Virus record (IMG/VR): IMGVR_UViG_3300036781_000418
Span: 1 to 64,000 of that record
Source of the DNA: a virus
Reading direction: 5' to 3' (one strand)
DNA length: 64,000 bases
In this document: one piece after another, positions 47,980 to 54,691 of the stretch
Position numbering within the stretch: the first letter of the stretch is position 1
Layout: each line of letters starts with the position of its first letter
The notes under the pieces: generated by a model
The model's input: the letters and a program-made list of their open reading frames with translations, nothing else
What the model was told of the DNA's origin: nothing
The model's database searches: none
Program-made: the position numbers and the translations under genes

Positions 47980-48660
47980 ATGTCACAGTTCAACTACCAA
48001 CCGATCGAGGCCGTCACCCACCCCACCTCGGGAGTTCGGCTCTACAAGACCCCAGACGGCGACTTTCCCAGCATCACCACGATGCTCGGTCAGACTATGC
48101 CACCCGACAAGGCGGCGGTGCTGCAACGTTGGCGCGACTCCATTGGGCATGAGGAGGCGGACGCCCACTCGAAGCGAGCCACGGACCATGGCACGATGGT
48201 GCACACGTGTGTCGAACGGTTCCTACTTGGTACGCCTATTGACGCCCCAGTCGACGGTGAGCCGGTGCCACCTCGTGCCCTCGAGTCGGTACAGAGCCTC
48301 AAGCTGAAGCTCAAGAAGATCAGCCTCATCTACGGTCAGGAGCAGGCGGTCTGGTCGAAGACCCTCAAGCTGGCCGGTCGGTTTGACTGCATGGGCGTCT
48401 ACGACGGTGTTCCGTCAATCATCGACTTCAAGACGTCGGGTCGCATGAAGACACGTGAGGACATTGCGGACTACGAACTGCAGCTCGCCTTCTACGCGAT
48501 CGCCCACAACGAGCTGTTCGGCACCGACGTTCGAAACGGCGTCATCCTCATGTCGGTGGACGGTGGCTTCCCGCTTGAGTTCAGGGTGGCGCTTTTTGAG
48601 GGCGACATCATCAACCGCCTCCTGGCGCGCACCCTTCAGCACCATGCTTTGTTCCGGTAG
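47980..48660 (+). CDS. PD-(D/E)xK exonuclease (RecB/Cas4-like)
   Basis: 226 residues from ATG 47980; the frame to 47908 crosses a terminator. 'HGTMVHTCVERFL' gives the N-terminal His, 'LAGRFDCMGVYDG' the Asp near 133, 'SIIDFKTSGRMK' the D-x-K near 149-151, and 'YELQLAFYAIAHN' the Gln/Tyr helix. This is the RecB/Cas4/MGME1 nuclease order, often found in T4-like marine phages. Likely acts on DNA ends in recombination or host DNA breakdown. No Shine-Dalgarno; probable leaderless message. Confidence 0.85.
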   Translation: MSQFNYQPIEAVTHPTSGVRLYKTPDGDFPSITTMLGQTMPPDKAAVLQRWRDSIGHEEADAHSKRATDHGTMVHTCVERFLLGTPIDAPVDGEPVPPRALESVQSLKLKLKKISLIYGQEQAVWSKTLKLAGRFDCMGVYDGVPSIIDFKTSGRMKTREDIADYELQLAFYAIAHNELFGTDVRNGVILMSVDGGFPLEFRVALFEGDIINRLLARTLQHHALFR

Positions 48661-48661
48661 G

Positions 48662-48668
48662 CTAAATA
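48662..48668 (+). promoter_or_regulatory. Late promoter box
   Basis: CTAAATA two bases after the exonuclease stop and 24 before ATG 48693. Confidence 0.7.
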
Positions 48669-48692
48669 AGCGGTAAGTCTCTGGAGTCTTTA

Positions 48693-49127
48693 ATGGACCA
48701 ACTGAACGAATTTAACAGCGTGCTCTCCGTGATGTCCGCACCGGCGATGGCCCTTGGCAGTGCCGTGGCAGATTTGCAGGGTAGGCTGGCTACGGCTGAC
48801 GCGTCGACCCCGTACGTCGCACCGGTCCAACAGGACGCGCCACCAGCCCCGCCACAACCGAAGTACAAGAACATCTACGTGTCCCCAGCGTGCTTTGAGC
48901 AGGCCTCCAACACGCCTGACGGCATGACGGTGTTCAACCTCGTCTTCGACGTGTCCTACACCGACGAGAACGACAGCTACAAGCGCTTCAAGGTCGCCAA
49001 GCAGATCTCCATCTGCCCTGACAAGCTGGCCTGCGAAGCCTCACAAACCCAACCTATCCAGGTCATTGAAAACAAGAGCGAGATCGACGCCATGACGGCG
49101 CGCCTGGTCTTCCTCGGAGGAAAGTAA
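48693..49127 (+). CDS. Late protein, unknown function
   Basis: 144 residues: an N-terminal helix ('MDQLNEFNSVLSVMSAPAMA'), a Pro/Gln linker near 45-60, and a beta-rich C-terminal domain ('NIYVSPACFEQASNTPDGMT'). Late promoter directly upstream with CTGGAG as ribosome site. No family recognised; probably virion-associated. Confidence 0.65.
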   Translation: MDQLNEFNSVLSVMSAPAMALGSAVADLQGRLATADASTPYVAPVQQDAPPAPPQPKYKNIYVSPACFEQASNTPDGMTVFNLVFDVSYTDENDSYKRFKVAKQISICPDKLACEASQTQPIQVIENKSEIDAMTARLVFLGGK

Positions 49128-49129
49128 AC

Positions 49130-49774
49130 ATGGAACCGATCGTTATCCTGACACACGGCAAAGCAAGCGACCTCGATGAGTTCACGCAAGCCCTCGCCGA
49201 CAAGGACATGCAGGCCACGGTGCTCAACACCGCCACCGCAACCTTGACCGACATCTTGGCCGCACTTGCCGGTGAAGACGACGGTGGCGACAAGAAAGAT
49301 AAGAAGGACGACAAAGATAAGGACAAGGACGATAAGGAACCGAAGGACGACGACCTTGGTGACGACAAGGCGCCCAAGAAGCCGAAGAAGGACAAGGACG
49401 CGGTTGACGACGACACCACGCCACCTGACACTGGCGCTCCAGCGGACGACTCCGCCCCGGCCGACGAGACCTTCGAAGAAGGCTTCAAGCTGGCGAGCGT
49501 GCCGATCAAGGCGGTCGTCAGCGAACGCTACAAGCACGCCCAGCTCCACGCCAACTTCATCGGCGTGTTGTCCGAAGGTGGTGGTTCCTCGCGCAACACG
49601 GTCCAACTCGACCAGTTCTCCGAGATGGTAATCTACGAGGACAACGGTGCGATCCACGCGCCACTGGCCTACGGCGAGACCTACCACGCGCTGTCCGTCA
49701 AGCTCGTCAAGTCGACTTCCCCGACCGCCGTGCTCAAGCTTTCACCCGCCGCCTTCAAGCGCTTTACCAAGTAA
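49130..49774 (+). CDS. Late protein with Lys/Asp-rich linker
   Basis: 214 residues. Residues 1-45 helical, 46-115 an extreme Lys/Asp low-complexity stretch ('KKDKKDDKDKDKDDKEPKDD'), 120-214 a globular beta-rich domain. GGAGG precedes the start and only two bases separate it from the upstream gene. Charge-rich segments occur in T4-type prohead core proteins, but no match is claimed. Confidence 0.65.
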   Translation: MEPIVILTHGKASDLDEFTQALADKDMQATVLNTATATLTDILAALAGEDDGGDKKDKKDDKDKDKDDKEPKDDDLGDDKAPKKPKKDKDAVDDDTTPPDTGAPADDSAPADETFEEGFKLASVPIKAVVSERYKHAQLHANFIGVLSEGGGSSRNTVQLDQFSEMVIYEDNGAIHAPLAYGETYHALSVKLVKSTSPTAVLKLSPAAFKRFTK

Positions 49775-49777
49775 TCA

Positions 49778-50422
49778 ATGACGACGCCATACGGACCCTT
49801 CATCGTCGCGGAGGATTTTCTATCTCCGCTGCGTTGTGAAAACATCGTCAAGCAGTATGGCATTCGGCGTCCGAGCTTCGATGAGCGCGGACTGCCAATC
49901 AACCAGAAACGAGACCTAGAGTCTGACGTCACCTTCCCGCTGACGTCAGACCTGCTGTCTGACTTTACGTCCGAGATCGAACAACGCTACAACGCGAAGC
50001 TTCGCTCGGACCAGCCGATCTACAAGTTCATCCAGTACTTCGAGAACTCGAAGGAAAAGCCGGAAGGCATGGGCTGTGCGAACTCCGTGTACCAACGGAA
50101 GAAGTGGACCCGCTCCCGAGACGTCGACCTGGTCGGCTACATCTGGCTGAAGTCCTACTGCGGCACCGTGCCACTTGACCCTCGTGAAGAGGTGTACGGT
50201 GGCAAGCTCGAATTTCCGAGGTGGAACTGCTCCCTCACGCCGAACCGTGGCACGATGGTGATCTTTCCAGCGGGCCCTCAGTTCCTGACGAGCGTCTCAC
50301 ACGTCCTGGTCGGCAGTCTCGAGCTGATCAAGTTCGGTATAAAGCTGCAGGCGCCAGACGGCGAGCCATGGAGCTTTGAAGGTGAGCGATACTCCGGTGA
50401 ATTTCCGGAGTGGTTCGTCTAA
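49778..50422 (+). CDS. 2OG-Fe(II) oxygenase-like protein
   Basis: 214 residues. The C-terminal half has the strand pattern of phage prolyl-hydroxylase-type oxygenases: 'DVDLVGYIWLKSYC', 'YGGKLEFPRWNCSLTPNRGT', 'MVIFPAGPQFLTSVSHVLVG', 'LIKFGIKL'. The iron ligands look altered: the usual HxD is RDVD or absent and the His after 'FP....F' is Thr, although SH follows three residues later. It may be an inactive fold or use other ligands. Structural genes are adjacent. Confidence 0.6.
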   Translation: MTTPYGPFIVAEDFLSPLRCENIVKQYGIRRPSFDERGLPINQKRDLESDVTFPLTSDLLSDFTSEIEQRYNAKLRSDQPIYKFIQYFENSKEKPEGMGCANSVYQRKKWTRSRDVDLVGYIWLKSYCGTVPLDPREEVYGGKLEFPRWNCSLTPNRGTMVIFPAGPQFLTSVSHVLVGSLELIKFGIKLQAPDGEPWSFEGERYSGEFPEWFV

Positions 50423-50442
50423 GTCGACCGCACGCTACTAAT

Positions 50443-50470
50443 AAGAGGACCTCACTGAGGTCCTCTTTCG
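50443..50470 (+). terminator. Terminator
   Basis: AAGAGGACC (50443-50451), loop, GGTCCTCTT (50459-50467), then TCG; ends the late block. Confidence 0.8.
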
Positions 50471-50498
50471 TTTTCGGCTCTGCTCACGCAGTGCGACG

Positions 50499-50533
50499 CG
50501 TAGAGGCATTAGCTGGCAGATAGTGCGGGTTCA
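50499..50533 (+). repeat. 35-bp intergenic repeat, copy 2
   Basis: One mismatch from 9013-9047 (GCTGGCAGA against GCTGACAGA), the flanks are unrelated. Confidence 0.75.
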
Positions 50534-50614
50534 TGATCCTGATCCTGAGGATGTAACGACGGAGGGTCAGGGAAGTAAAGTGTAACCAGCTATGTACAAA
50601 GTCAAACGAGGGAT

Positions 50615-50620
50615 TAGAAT
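50615..50620 (+). promoter_or_regulatory. Early -10 box
   Basis: TAGAAT, giving a long (about 85-base) structured leader before ATG 50711. Confidence 0.5.
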
Positions 50621-50710
50621 TCACCTAACTGCTAAACCTTGCAGCCCGAAGCTGAAGCGAATCTTCAGCGTTATTTGAGGAGTAATCCTCGCAAATTTCT
50701 GGAGAACATC

Positions 50711-51040
50711 ATGACCGCATCCACCAAGAAGACCGCCCGTGCCGCCAAGGCCAAGCCCGAAGTCCGTGAACGTCCGAAGGCTGCCGACGCAATGGCCGGC
50801 CGCGGTCGCATGACTTTCGGCGAAGCCTACATCCGTGACGTGATCGCCGGTGTCCAGCGTGACTTCAGCAAGCAGCTGTCCCACGCCGTCGCCCTCGGCA
50901 TCGACTCGAAGGCGAAGCTGGCCAAGCTGGAAGGCACCGAACTGCGTGACAAGCTCGCGGCCAAGCTGAAGAAGCTGCCGAAGGCTCAGCAAGTCTGGTC
51001 CGCCACGCCCGAAGGTGAAGTCATCGCGATGGTCGGCTGA
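50711..51040 (+). CDS. Small basic early protein
   Basis: 109 residues from ATG 50711 behind CTGGAG; the longer frame from 50639 covers the leader hairpins. Lys/Arg/Ala-rich N-terminus ('MTASTKKTARAAKAKPEVRE') then a helical domain ('YIRDVIAGVQRDFSKQLSHA'). Likely DNA- or RNA-binding and possibly made early in quantity. Uses CCC codons, like other early genes. Confidence 0.65.
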   Translation: MTASTKKTARAAKAKPEVRERPKAADAMAGRGRMTFGEAYIRDVIAGVQRDFSKQLSHAVALGIDSKAKLAKLEGTELRDKLAAKLKKLPKAQQVWSATPEGEVIAMVG

Positions 51041-51056
51041 TCAAGAAGTTCGTTCC

Positions 51057-51089
51057 CCTGGTCCGCTTTTCCTCCCTGAGTGGACCAGG
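51057..51089 (+). other. Hairpin after early gene
   Basis: CCTGGTCC (51057-51064) and GGACCAGG (51082-51089), with TTTTCC in the loop; it may be a processing or weak termination element ahead of the strong terminator that follows. Confidence 0.45.
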
Positions 51090-51095
51090 TCCTTC

Positions 51096-51130
51096 GCCCC
51101 CTATGACTAACCCTCATAGGGGGCTCTTTT
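51096..51130 (+). terminator. Strong terminator
   Basis: GCCCCCTATG (51096-51105), 9-base loop, CATAGGGGGC (51115-51124), then TCTTTT. The next gene begins 14 bases later, so it may attenuate rather than fully separate the genes. Confidence 0.8.
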
Positions 51131-51143
51131 ATGCGGAGCCCAC

Positions 51144-51449
51144 ATGAACACCCCAGAACTCCCGAAGGACTACCACTACTTCTGCCACGCTCGTGCGAAG
51201 CGCGGATTTAGCCTTGAACGTCGCGACCTCCTGGCCAGGGTGCGGGCTGAGCTGAACGACCTTGTCCATGCGATCATCGCCATCCAAGCCTCCGGGCAGC
51301 ACGTCACGCAGGATCAACTTGATCGGCGCAAGGCGCACGAGGACCAGATCGAGTCCTTCCTCAAGCAGCTGGACACCATGTGCTGGCCCGCCAAGTTCGG
51401 GCCGAAGGTCCGACACCAGGTCCGGCCAAGTCGCAGTCGCCAGACCTGA
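51144..51449 (+). CDS. Small hypothetical protein
   Basis: 101 residues, helical and charged ('LLARVRAELNDLVHAIIAIQ'), with a basic C-terminus. GGAG lies before the start. It follows a strong terminator by 14 bases and has no clear own promoter, so expression would depend on read-through. Family unknown. Confidence 0.55.
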   Translation: MNTPELPKDYHYFCHARAKRGFSLERRDLLARVRAELNDLVHAIIAIQASGQHVTQDQLDRRKAHEDQIESFLKQLDTMCWPAKFGPKVRHQVRPSRSRQT

Positions 51450-51462
51450 CCAACCGCTGAAA

Positions 51463-51546
51463 CGACACGAGGGCCCCTAGGGGCCCTCGACTGTTTAGCT
51501 CATCACCAACACCGACCGAAGTGAGCCGTCGTCGCCTCGTGTCGCC
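51463..51546. repeat. Convergent-junction element with CGACACGAGG inverted repeat
   Basis: CGACACGAGG (51463-51472) and CCTCGTGTCG (51536-51545) bracket the gap between convergent genes, like 10673-10772. A GC-rich stem CGAGGGCC/GGCCCTCG lies inside the left arm (51468-51489). Confidence 0.65.
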
Positions 51547-51551
51547 GAGCC

Positions 51552-51848
51552 TTAGGCCTCAGCTGATACGTTCGACGACGAGCTCGAAGCCGTGCCGTCG
51601 TGGCAGGATGACTTCTTGCAGTGCACCTTAATCTTCGTGGAACCCTTGATCGCGACGGGCTGGTTCTCCACGAACACGGTGGACGTGAAGTTGCTGATGA
51701 AGACCGTCGGCGGGTAACCGTCATGTCCCGTCGTCGTGGGGTGTCCCTTGGTCGTGATGGCGATGTTGTTGGCGAAGACCGTGCTGGCCCCGTCCGCTGA
51801 GAAGTCCCCACAACTGACCTTGTCGCCGATTCGAACTACGTTGCCCAT
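51552..51848 (-). CDS. PAAR-repeat tail tip protein
   Basis: 98 residues from ATG 51848; its first base is shared with the stop of the upstream lysin gene. 'GNVVRIGDKVSCGDFSADGA', 'ITTKGHPTTTGHDGYPPTVF', 'VFVENQPVAIKGSTKIKVHC' are PAAR-type repeats that form the sharp cone on the tail spike (T4 gp5.4-like). His and Cys residues may bind a metal at the tip. The neighbouring hydrolase fits a membrane-puncturing complex. Confidence 0.85.
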   Translation of the reverse strand: MGNVVRIGDKVSCGDFSADGASTVFANNIAITTKGHPTTTGHDGYPPTVFISNFTSTVFVENQPVAIKGSTKIKVHCKKSSCHDGTASSSSSNVSAEA

Positions 51849-53452
51849 TAGAGTGCCTTGATTGCCGCGGTGATGGAGGTGACACGGTTGCTCCAGCCCT
51901 TGGCGAAGCGCGCCTGAGCTGGGTTGGCCGCGACGATGGAGTCGTACGTCTTCTGACGGGCGGCGGCGTACTGGTCCACCTGCTGGTCGTCCGTGCCTGA
52001 GAGGTTGGCCGACGCCTTGATGGAGTTTGCACGTGAGACGCCGTGGTTGACACACGTGTCGAAGTGCATGGCCGCCACCTTCAAGGAGAACGCGTCACAG
52101 CCACCAGCCGTCCAGTAGCGGTTGTAGTAGACGGACTTGGCGTCGGTCAGGGCGATGGACTTCACGTCCGTCTGACGGTTCGCGTTCTGCGAGACGCCGT
52201 ACTTGGTGAGACCGCCGGAGTCGACTGGGTCGTTCACGTAGCCGACCTTCTTTTGCTGGGCCGCCGTCGTGATGTTTCCGGCGATGACGTCACTGTCCGC
52301 CTCGTTCCAGAAGCCGCCAACCTCGTAGTGCATGGACAGCGTGAAGGACGTGTCAAAGTCGGCTGGTGCGGTGGACGGGTCCTGTGGTGGTTGCGGTCCC
52401 TGTGTCGGATCAGGGTTGGCCACTGGGTCGTTCGGGTAGTCGCCACCGAAGGTCTTGCAGCTTTCCGCCTGACGAGCCGCCACCTCGTCCTGCGTCAGTG
52501 TCGCGGTGGACGTGCGTGGCGTAGGGTTAGGGTCAGTCGGCGTTCCGTCTGGGTTCGTACCTGGCGAAATCTTCAAGGAACCGTTGATGTACGGCTCAGG
52601 GTCGACGAAGGTGCCGTTCGGCAGCTTGCACTCGAAGTGAAGGTGCGGGCCAGTGACGGCGCCCGTGGCCCCTTCCTTACCGATCACCTGCCCAGCCATG
52701 ACCTTCTGCCCAGTGCCAGCGTAGCAGGCGGCCAGGTGGTTGTACGTCGTGGTGCAGAGCACGGTGCCGTTCGGCAGCGAGTGCTGGACGTGAACGCGCA
52801 GGCCGTAGCCCGTCGCTGGGTCGCCACCTGACAAGATGACCTGACCGTCGGCTGCGGCCACCACGTCCACGATCTTGTTTCCAGGCAGGACCATGTCAAT
52901 GCCGGTGTGGGCCTTCATGACGTGCGTGATTGGGTGCAGGCGTGGGCCGTACTTCGAGTTGACGATGCCACCAGGTAGCGGGGAGATGAAGCTGATGCTC
53001 GAGTTCTCGGAGGTGGAGGACCGTGGCACCATGACGAAGGTGCGTGAGTCGACCAAGTCGGTGCCGTTCATCGCCTTGATCTTCACGTTGATTGTCTCAC
53101 CGAAGCGCGAGTCAAAGGTGCCGCTCAAATGTCCAGCCGTCGTGTCGAAGGTCAGGCCCGCGATCGTCGTGGTGGCGGTGCCGTTCTCACTCAGCTCCCA
53201 AACCGTGGCTGAACCACTGGTCAGCGTGAACGTCACGTCCACCTGCCCAGTGCCACTCACCGGAATCGTGGTGTTCTCAATCTTGCCAGTCGGCGTGTCG
53301 GTAGCATCGTCGTGCAGGCCCGTCATGTTCCCACCACGCCGTGCGTAGCAGTCTACGTTCTCACCTGGGAGAATCGAGTTCTCCTCACCTTGAGCCTCAG
53401 TAGAGCTGCCAGATAGGTTGGTGGGCTGCGGTGCTGGTGGGCAGCATGACAT
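51848..53452 (-). CDS. Tail-associated dual peptidoglycan hydrolase: M23 peptidase plus GH108
   Basis: 534 residues. A beta-rich N-terminal part (about 1-155) is followed by an M23/LytM zinc peptidase (about 155-300): 'HTGIDMVLPG' gives the HxxxD, 'GPHLHFEC' the HxH. A Pro/Thr linker leads to a GH108-type muramidase (about 365-534): 'MHYEVGGFWN', 'DPVDSGGLTKYGVS', and the peptidoglycan-binding part 'AAMHFDTCVNHGVSRA'. Both peptide and glycan bonds could be cut. Next to the PAAR gene it is the likely gp5-like tail lysin; use at final lysis is less likely as no signal peptide is present. Confidence 0.85.
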   Translation of the reverse strand: MSCCPPAPQPTNLSGSSTEAQGEENSILPGENVDCYARRGGNMTGLHDDATDTPTGKIENTTIPVSGTGQVDVTFTLTSGSATVWELSENGTATTTIAGLTFDTTAGHLSGTFDSRFGETINVKIKAMNGTDLVDSRTFVMVPRSSTSENSSISFISPLPGGIVNSKYGPRLHPITHVMKAHTGIDMVLPGNKIVDVVAAADGQVILSGGDPATGYGLRVHVQHSLPNGTVLCTTTYNHLAACYAGTGQKVMAGQVIGKEGATGAVTGPHLHFECKLPNGTFVDPEPYINGSLKISPGTNPDGTPTDPNPTPRTSTATLTQDEVAARQAESCKTFGGDYPNDPVANPDPTQGPQPPQDPSTAPADFDTSFTLSMHYEVGGFWNEADSDVIAGNITTAAQQKKVGYVNDPVDSGGLTKYGVSQNANRQTDVKSIALTDAKSVYYNRYWTAGGCDAFSLKVAAMHFDTCVNHGVSRANSIKASANLSGTDDQQVDQYAAARQKTYDSIVAANPAQARFAKGWSNRVTSITAAIKAL

Positions 53453-53760
53453 TACTTCGAGGCTCCTTGGGCCGGCGCTGAGGCCGCTTCAGGCGGGGCG
53501 ACGGGCGCTTCGTAGAACTTGACGAGCTCAAGCGTGATCCGCTCAAGCTGACGCTGACGATCTTCGGACGCGGCGATCCACGTGGCCAACTGCGATTGGT
53601 CGGCCGTCTTCACGTCGATCGGGTCTGGGTACGGTGGTAGCTTCTTCTGGTCGGCACTGGCGGTACGCACCACGTAGTTGGTCTCCACCACGACTTCCTT
53701 CTCAGGGACGGTGGCGCAGGCGGACAGGGCGATGGCGAGGATTAGGATGAGGCGCTTCAT
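53452..53760 (-). CDS. o-spanin (Rz1-like lipoprotein)
   Basis: 102 residues with a lipoprotein signal: 'MKRLILILAIALSACATVPE', lipobox LSAC with Cys 15, then a Pro-rich periplasmic part. It overlaps the i-spanin stop by ATGA. Spanin pairs fuse inner and outer membranes at the end of lysis of Gram-negative hosts. Confidence 0.82.
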   Translation of the reverse strand: MKRLILILAIALSACATVPEKEVVVETNYVVRTASADQKKLPPYPDPIDVKTADQSQLATWIAASEDRQRQLERITLELVKFYEAPVAPPEAASAPAQGASK

Positions 53761-54197
53761 TGCTTGGCTCCGTCGAGCTCAGCTTGACGCTGGCTACGTG
53801 CTTGTTGGATGGCGTCAACCGTCAGCTGCAGGACTGGAGAGAGCTCCACCTTGTTCAGCGGGTTGTTCTTTTGGATGTTGATGGCCGACTTGAGTGTGTT
53901 GATCGTCACGGCGTCCTTGGCCTTCAGGGACTCGAGCGTCTTGACCGCGTCGGCCGAACGCTCTTGGTCCGCCTGCATCTGACGAATCGTCTCTTGGTTG
54001 GTCTTGTTGGCTTGGACGGCGGTGTCCAGCTGCGCGCTGATCGTAGTTACCTGCGCCTCAGCCGTCACGCGAGCCTCATGTTCCATGGTCAGCTTGAACC
54101 ACTGCCAGGTAAAGGCGCCGCCGATGGCGAGCACAATCAGCCCAATGCCGATCAACTTGGCGTTACCGCCGGTGAAAAGGGAAAGAAGAAAGCCCAT
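53757..54197 (-). CDS. i-spanin (Rz-like)
   Basis: 146 residues: one transmembrane segment at about 14-34 near the N-terminus, then a long periplasmic coiled coil ('EAQVTTISAQLDTAVQANKT' and on). Directly followed by the o-spanin gene, which settles the pair. Its start codon lies in the 3' arm of a 12-bp perfect hairpin with the ribosome site in the loop; a late box abuts the 5' arm. Confidence 0.82.
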   Translation of the reverse strand: MGFLLSLFTGGNAKLIGIGLIVLAIGGAFTWQWFKLTMEHEARVTAEAQVTTISAQLDTAVQANKTNQETIRQMQADQERSADAVKTLESLKAKDAVTINTLKSAINIQKNNPLNKVELSPVLQLTVDAIQQARSQRQAELDGAKQ

Positions 54198-54228
54198 ATC
54201 AGATCTCCTATGATATGGGCTTATTTAC
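54190..54228 (-). promoter_or_regulatory. Late promoter merged with start-codon hairpin of i-spanin
   Basis: On the minus strand GTAAATA (54228-54222) leads into the 12-base 5' arm (54222-54211), loop with TAGGAG, and 3' arm (54201-54190) containing ATG. RNA begun at this box would start inside the 5' arm and could not close the full hairpin. Confidence 0.65.
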
Positions 54229-54245
54229 GTCTATTCCTTAGAATG

Positions 54246-54252
54246 TATTTAG
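54246..54252 (-). promoter_or_regulatory. Late promoter box (minus strand)
   Basis: CTAAATA on the minus strand, 48 bases before the i-spanin start. RNA from here would contain the whole start-codon hairpin. Confidence 0.6.
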
Positions 54253-54254
54253 AC

Positions 54255-54476
54255 TCACGTGACCAACGCCGACCCCGTCTGTGGAGAGCTCCACGTGATG
54301 GTGATTTCGTTCAGTCCAGGATCAGCGACTACCTTGAGTGGTAGCACCTTGAAAACGACCCCATCTAGTTCCAGCCGTGTGTCGACGTTTACGAGTCGGC
54401 CGAAGTTGTGCGTGATAATCCAGGTGTCGCTTGGCGACTCTGGTGTGAAGGTAAAGTTCTGCAGTCCAGCCATCAT
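54255..54476 (-). CDS. HNLG-type single-domain structural protein 1
   Basis: 73 residues from ATG 54476, overlapping the previous stop. It is one copy of a domain marked by 'SDTWIITHNFG' and a C-terminal 'ITITWSSPQTGSA', found repeatedly in this block. Probably a small fibre or adaptor subunit, from shared sequence and place. Confidence 0.65.
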   Translation of the reverse strand: MMAGLQNFTFTPESPSDTWIITHNFGRLVNVDTRLELDGVVFKVLPLKVVADPGLNEITITWSSPQTGSALVT

Positions 54477-54691
54477 GAGCACCTTGCGAAGCCGCTCTGG
54501 GCGTTCGTGAACGTGACCGTAGCCGTGTTCACGTCGACGAAGGTGATGGTTGGCAGCACCTTGACGAGCTCAGAGTTTAGGTTGATGTAGACGTCCATGA
54601 TCGGGTAGCCACCGATGTTGTGAACTACCGTCCACGTCGTGTCCGCAACGTCCTGGGTATGGGTAAACTGAGTTGCGACGCGGTAGGTCAT
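54473..54691 (-). CDS. HNLG-type single-domain structural protein 2
   Basis: 72 residues: 'TTWTVVHNIGGYPIMDVYIN' then 'TATVTFTNAQSGFARC'. Second stand-alone copy of the domain, directly following the two-domain gene, with one-base overlap. No ribosome site of note; translation is probably coupled. Confidence 0.65.
   Translation of the reverse strand: MTYRVATQFTHTQDVADTTWTVVHNIGGYPIMDVYINLNSELVKVLPTITFVDVNTATVTFTNAQSGFARCS

Larger units (their letters stand above)
50423..50710 (+). other. 288-bp control region between late block and early gene
   Basis: Holds the terminator at 50443, the second copy of the 35-bp repeat (50499-50533), two TGTAAC boxes (50554-50559 and 50581-50586), a TAGAAT -10 box (50615-50620) and two hairpins in the leader: GCTGAAG/CTTCAGC (50651-50669) and GAGGA/TCCTC (50677-50690). 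No gene is seen. Confidence 0.65.
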
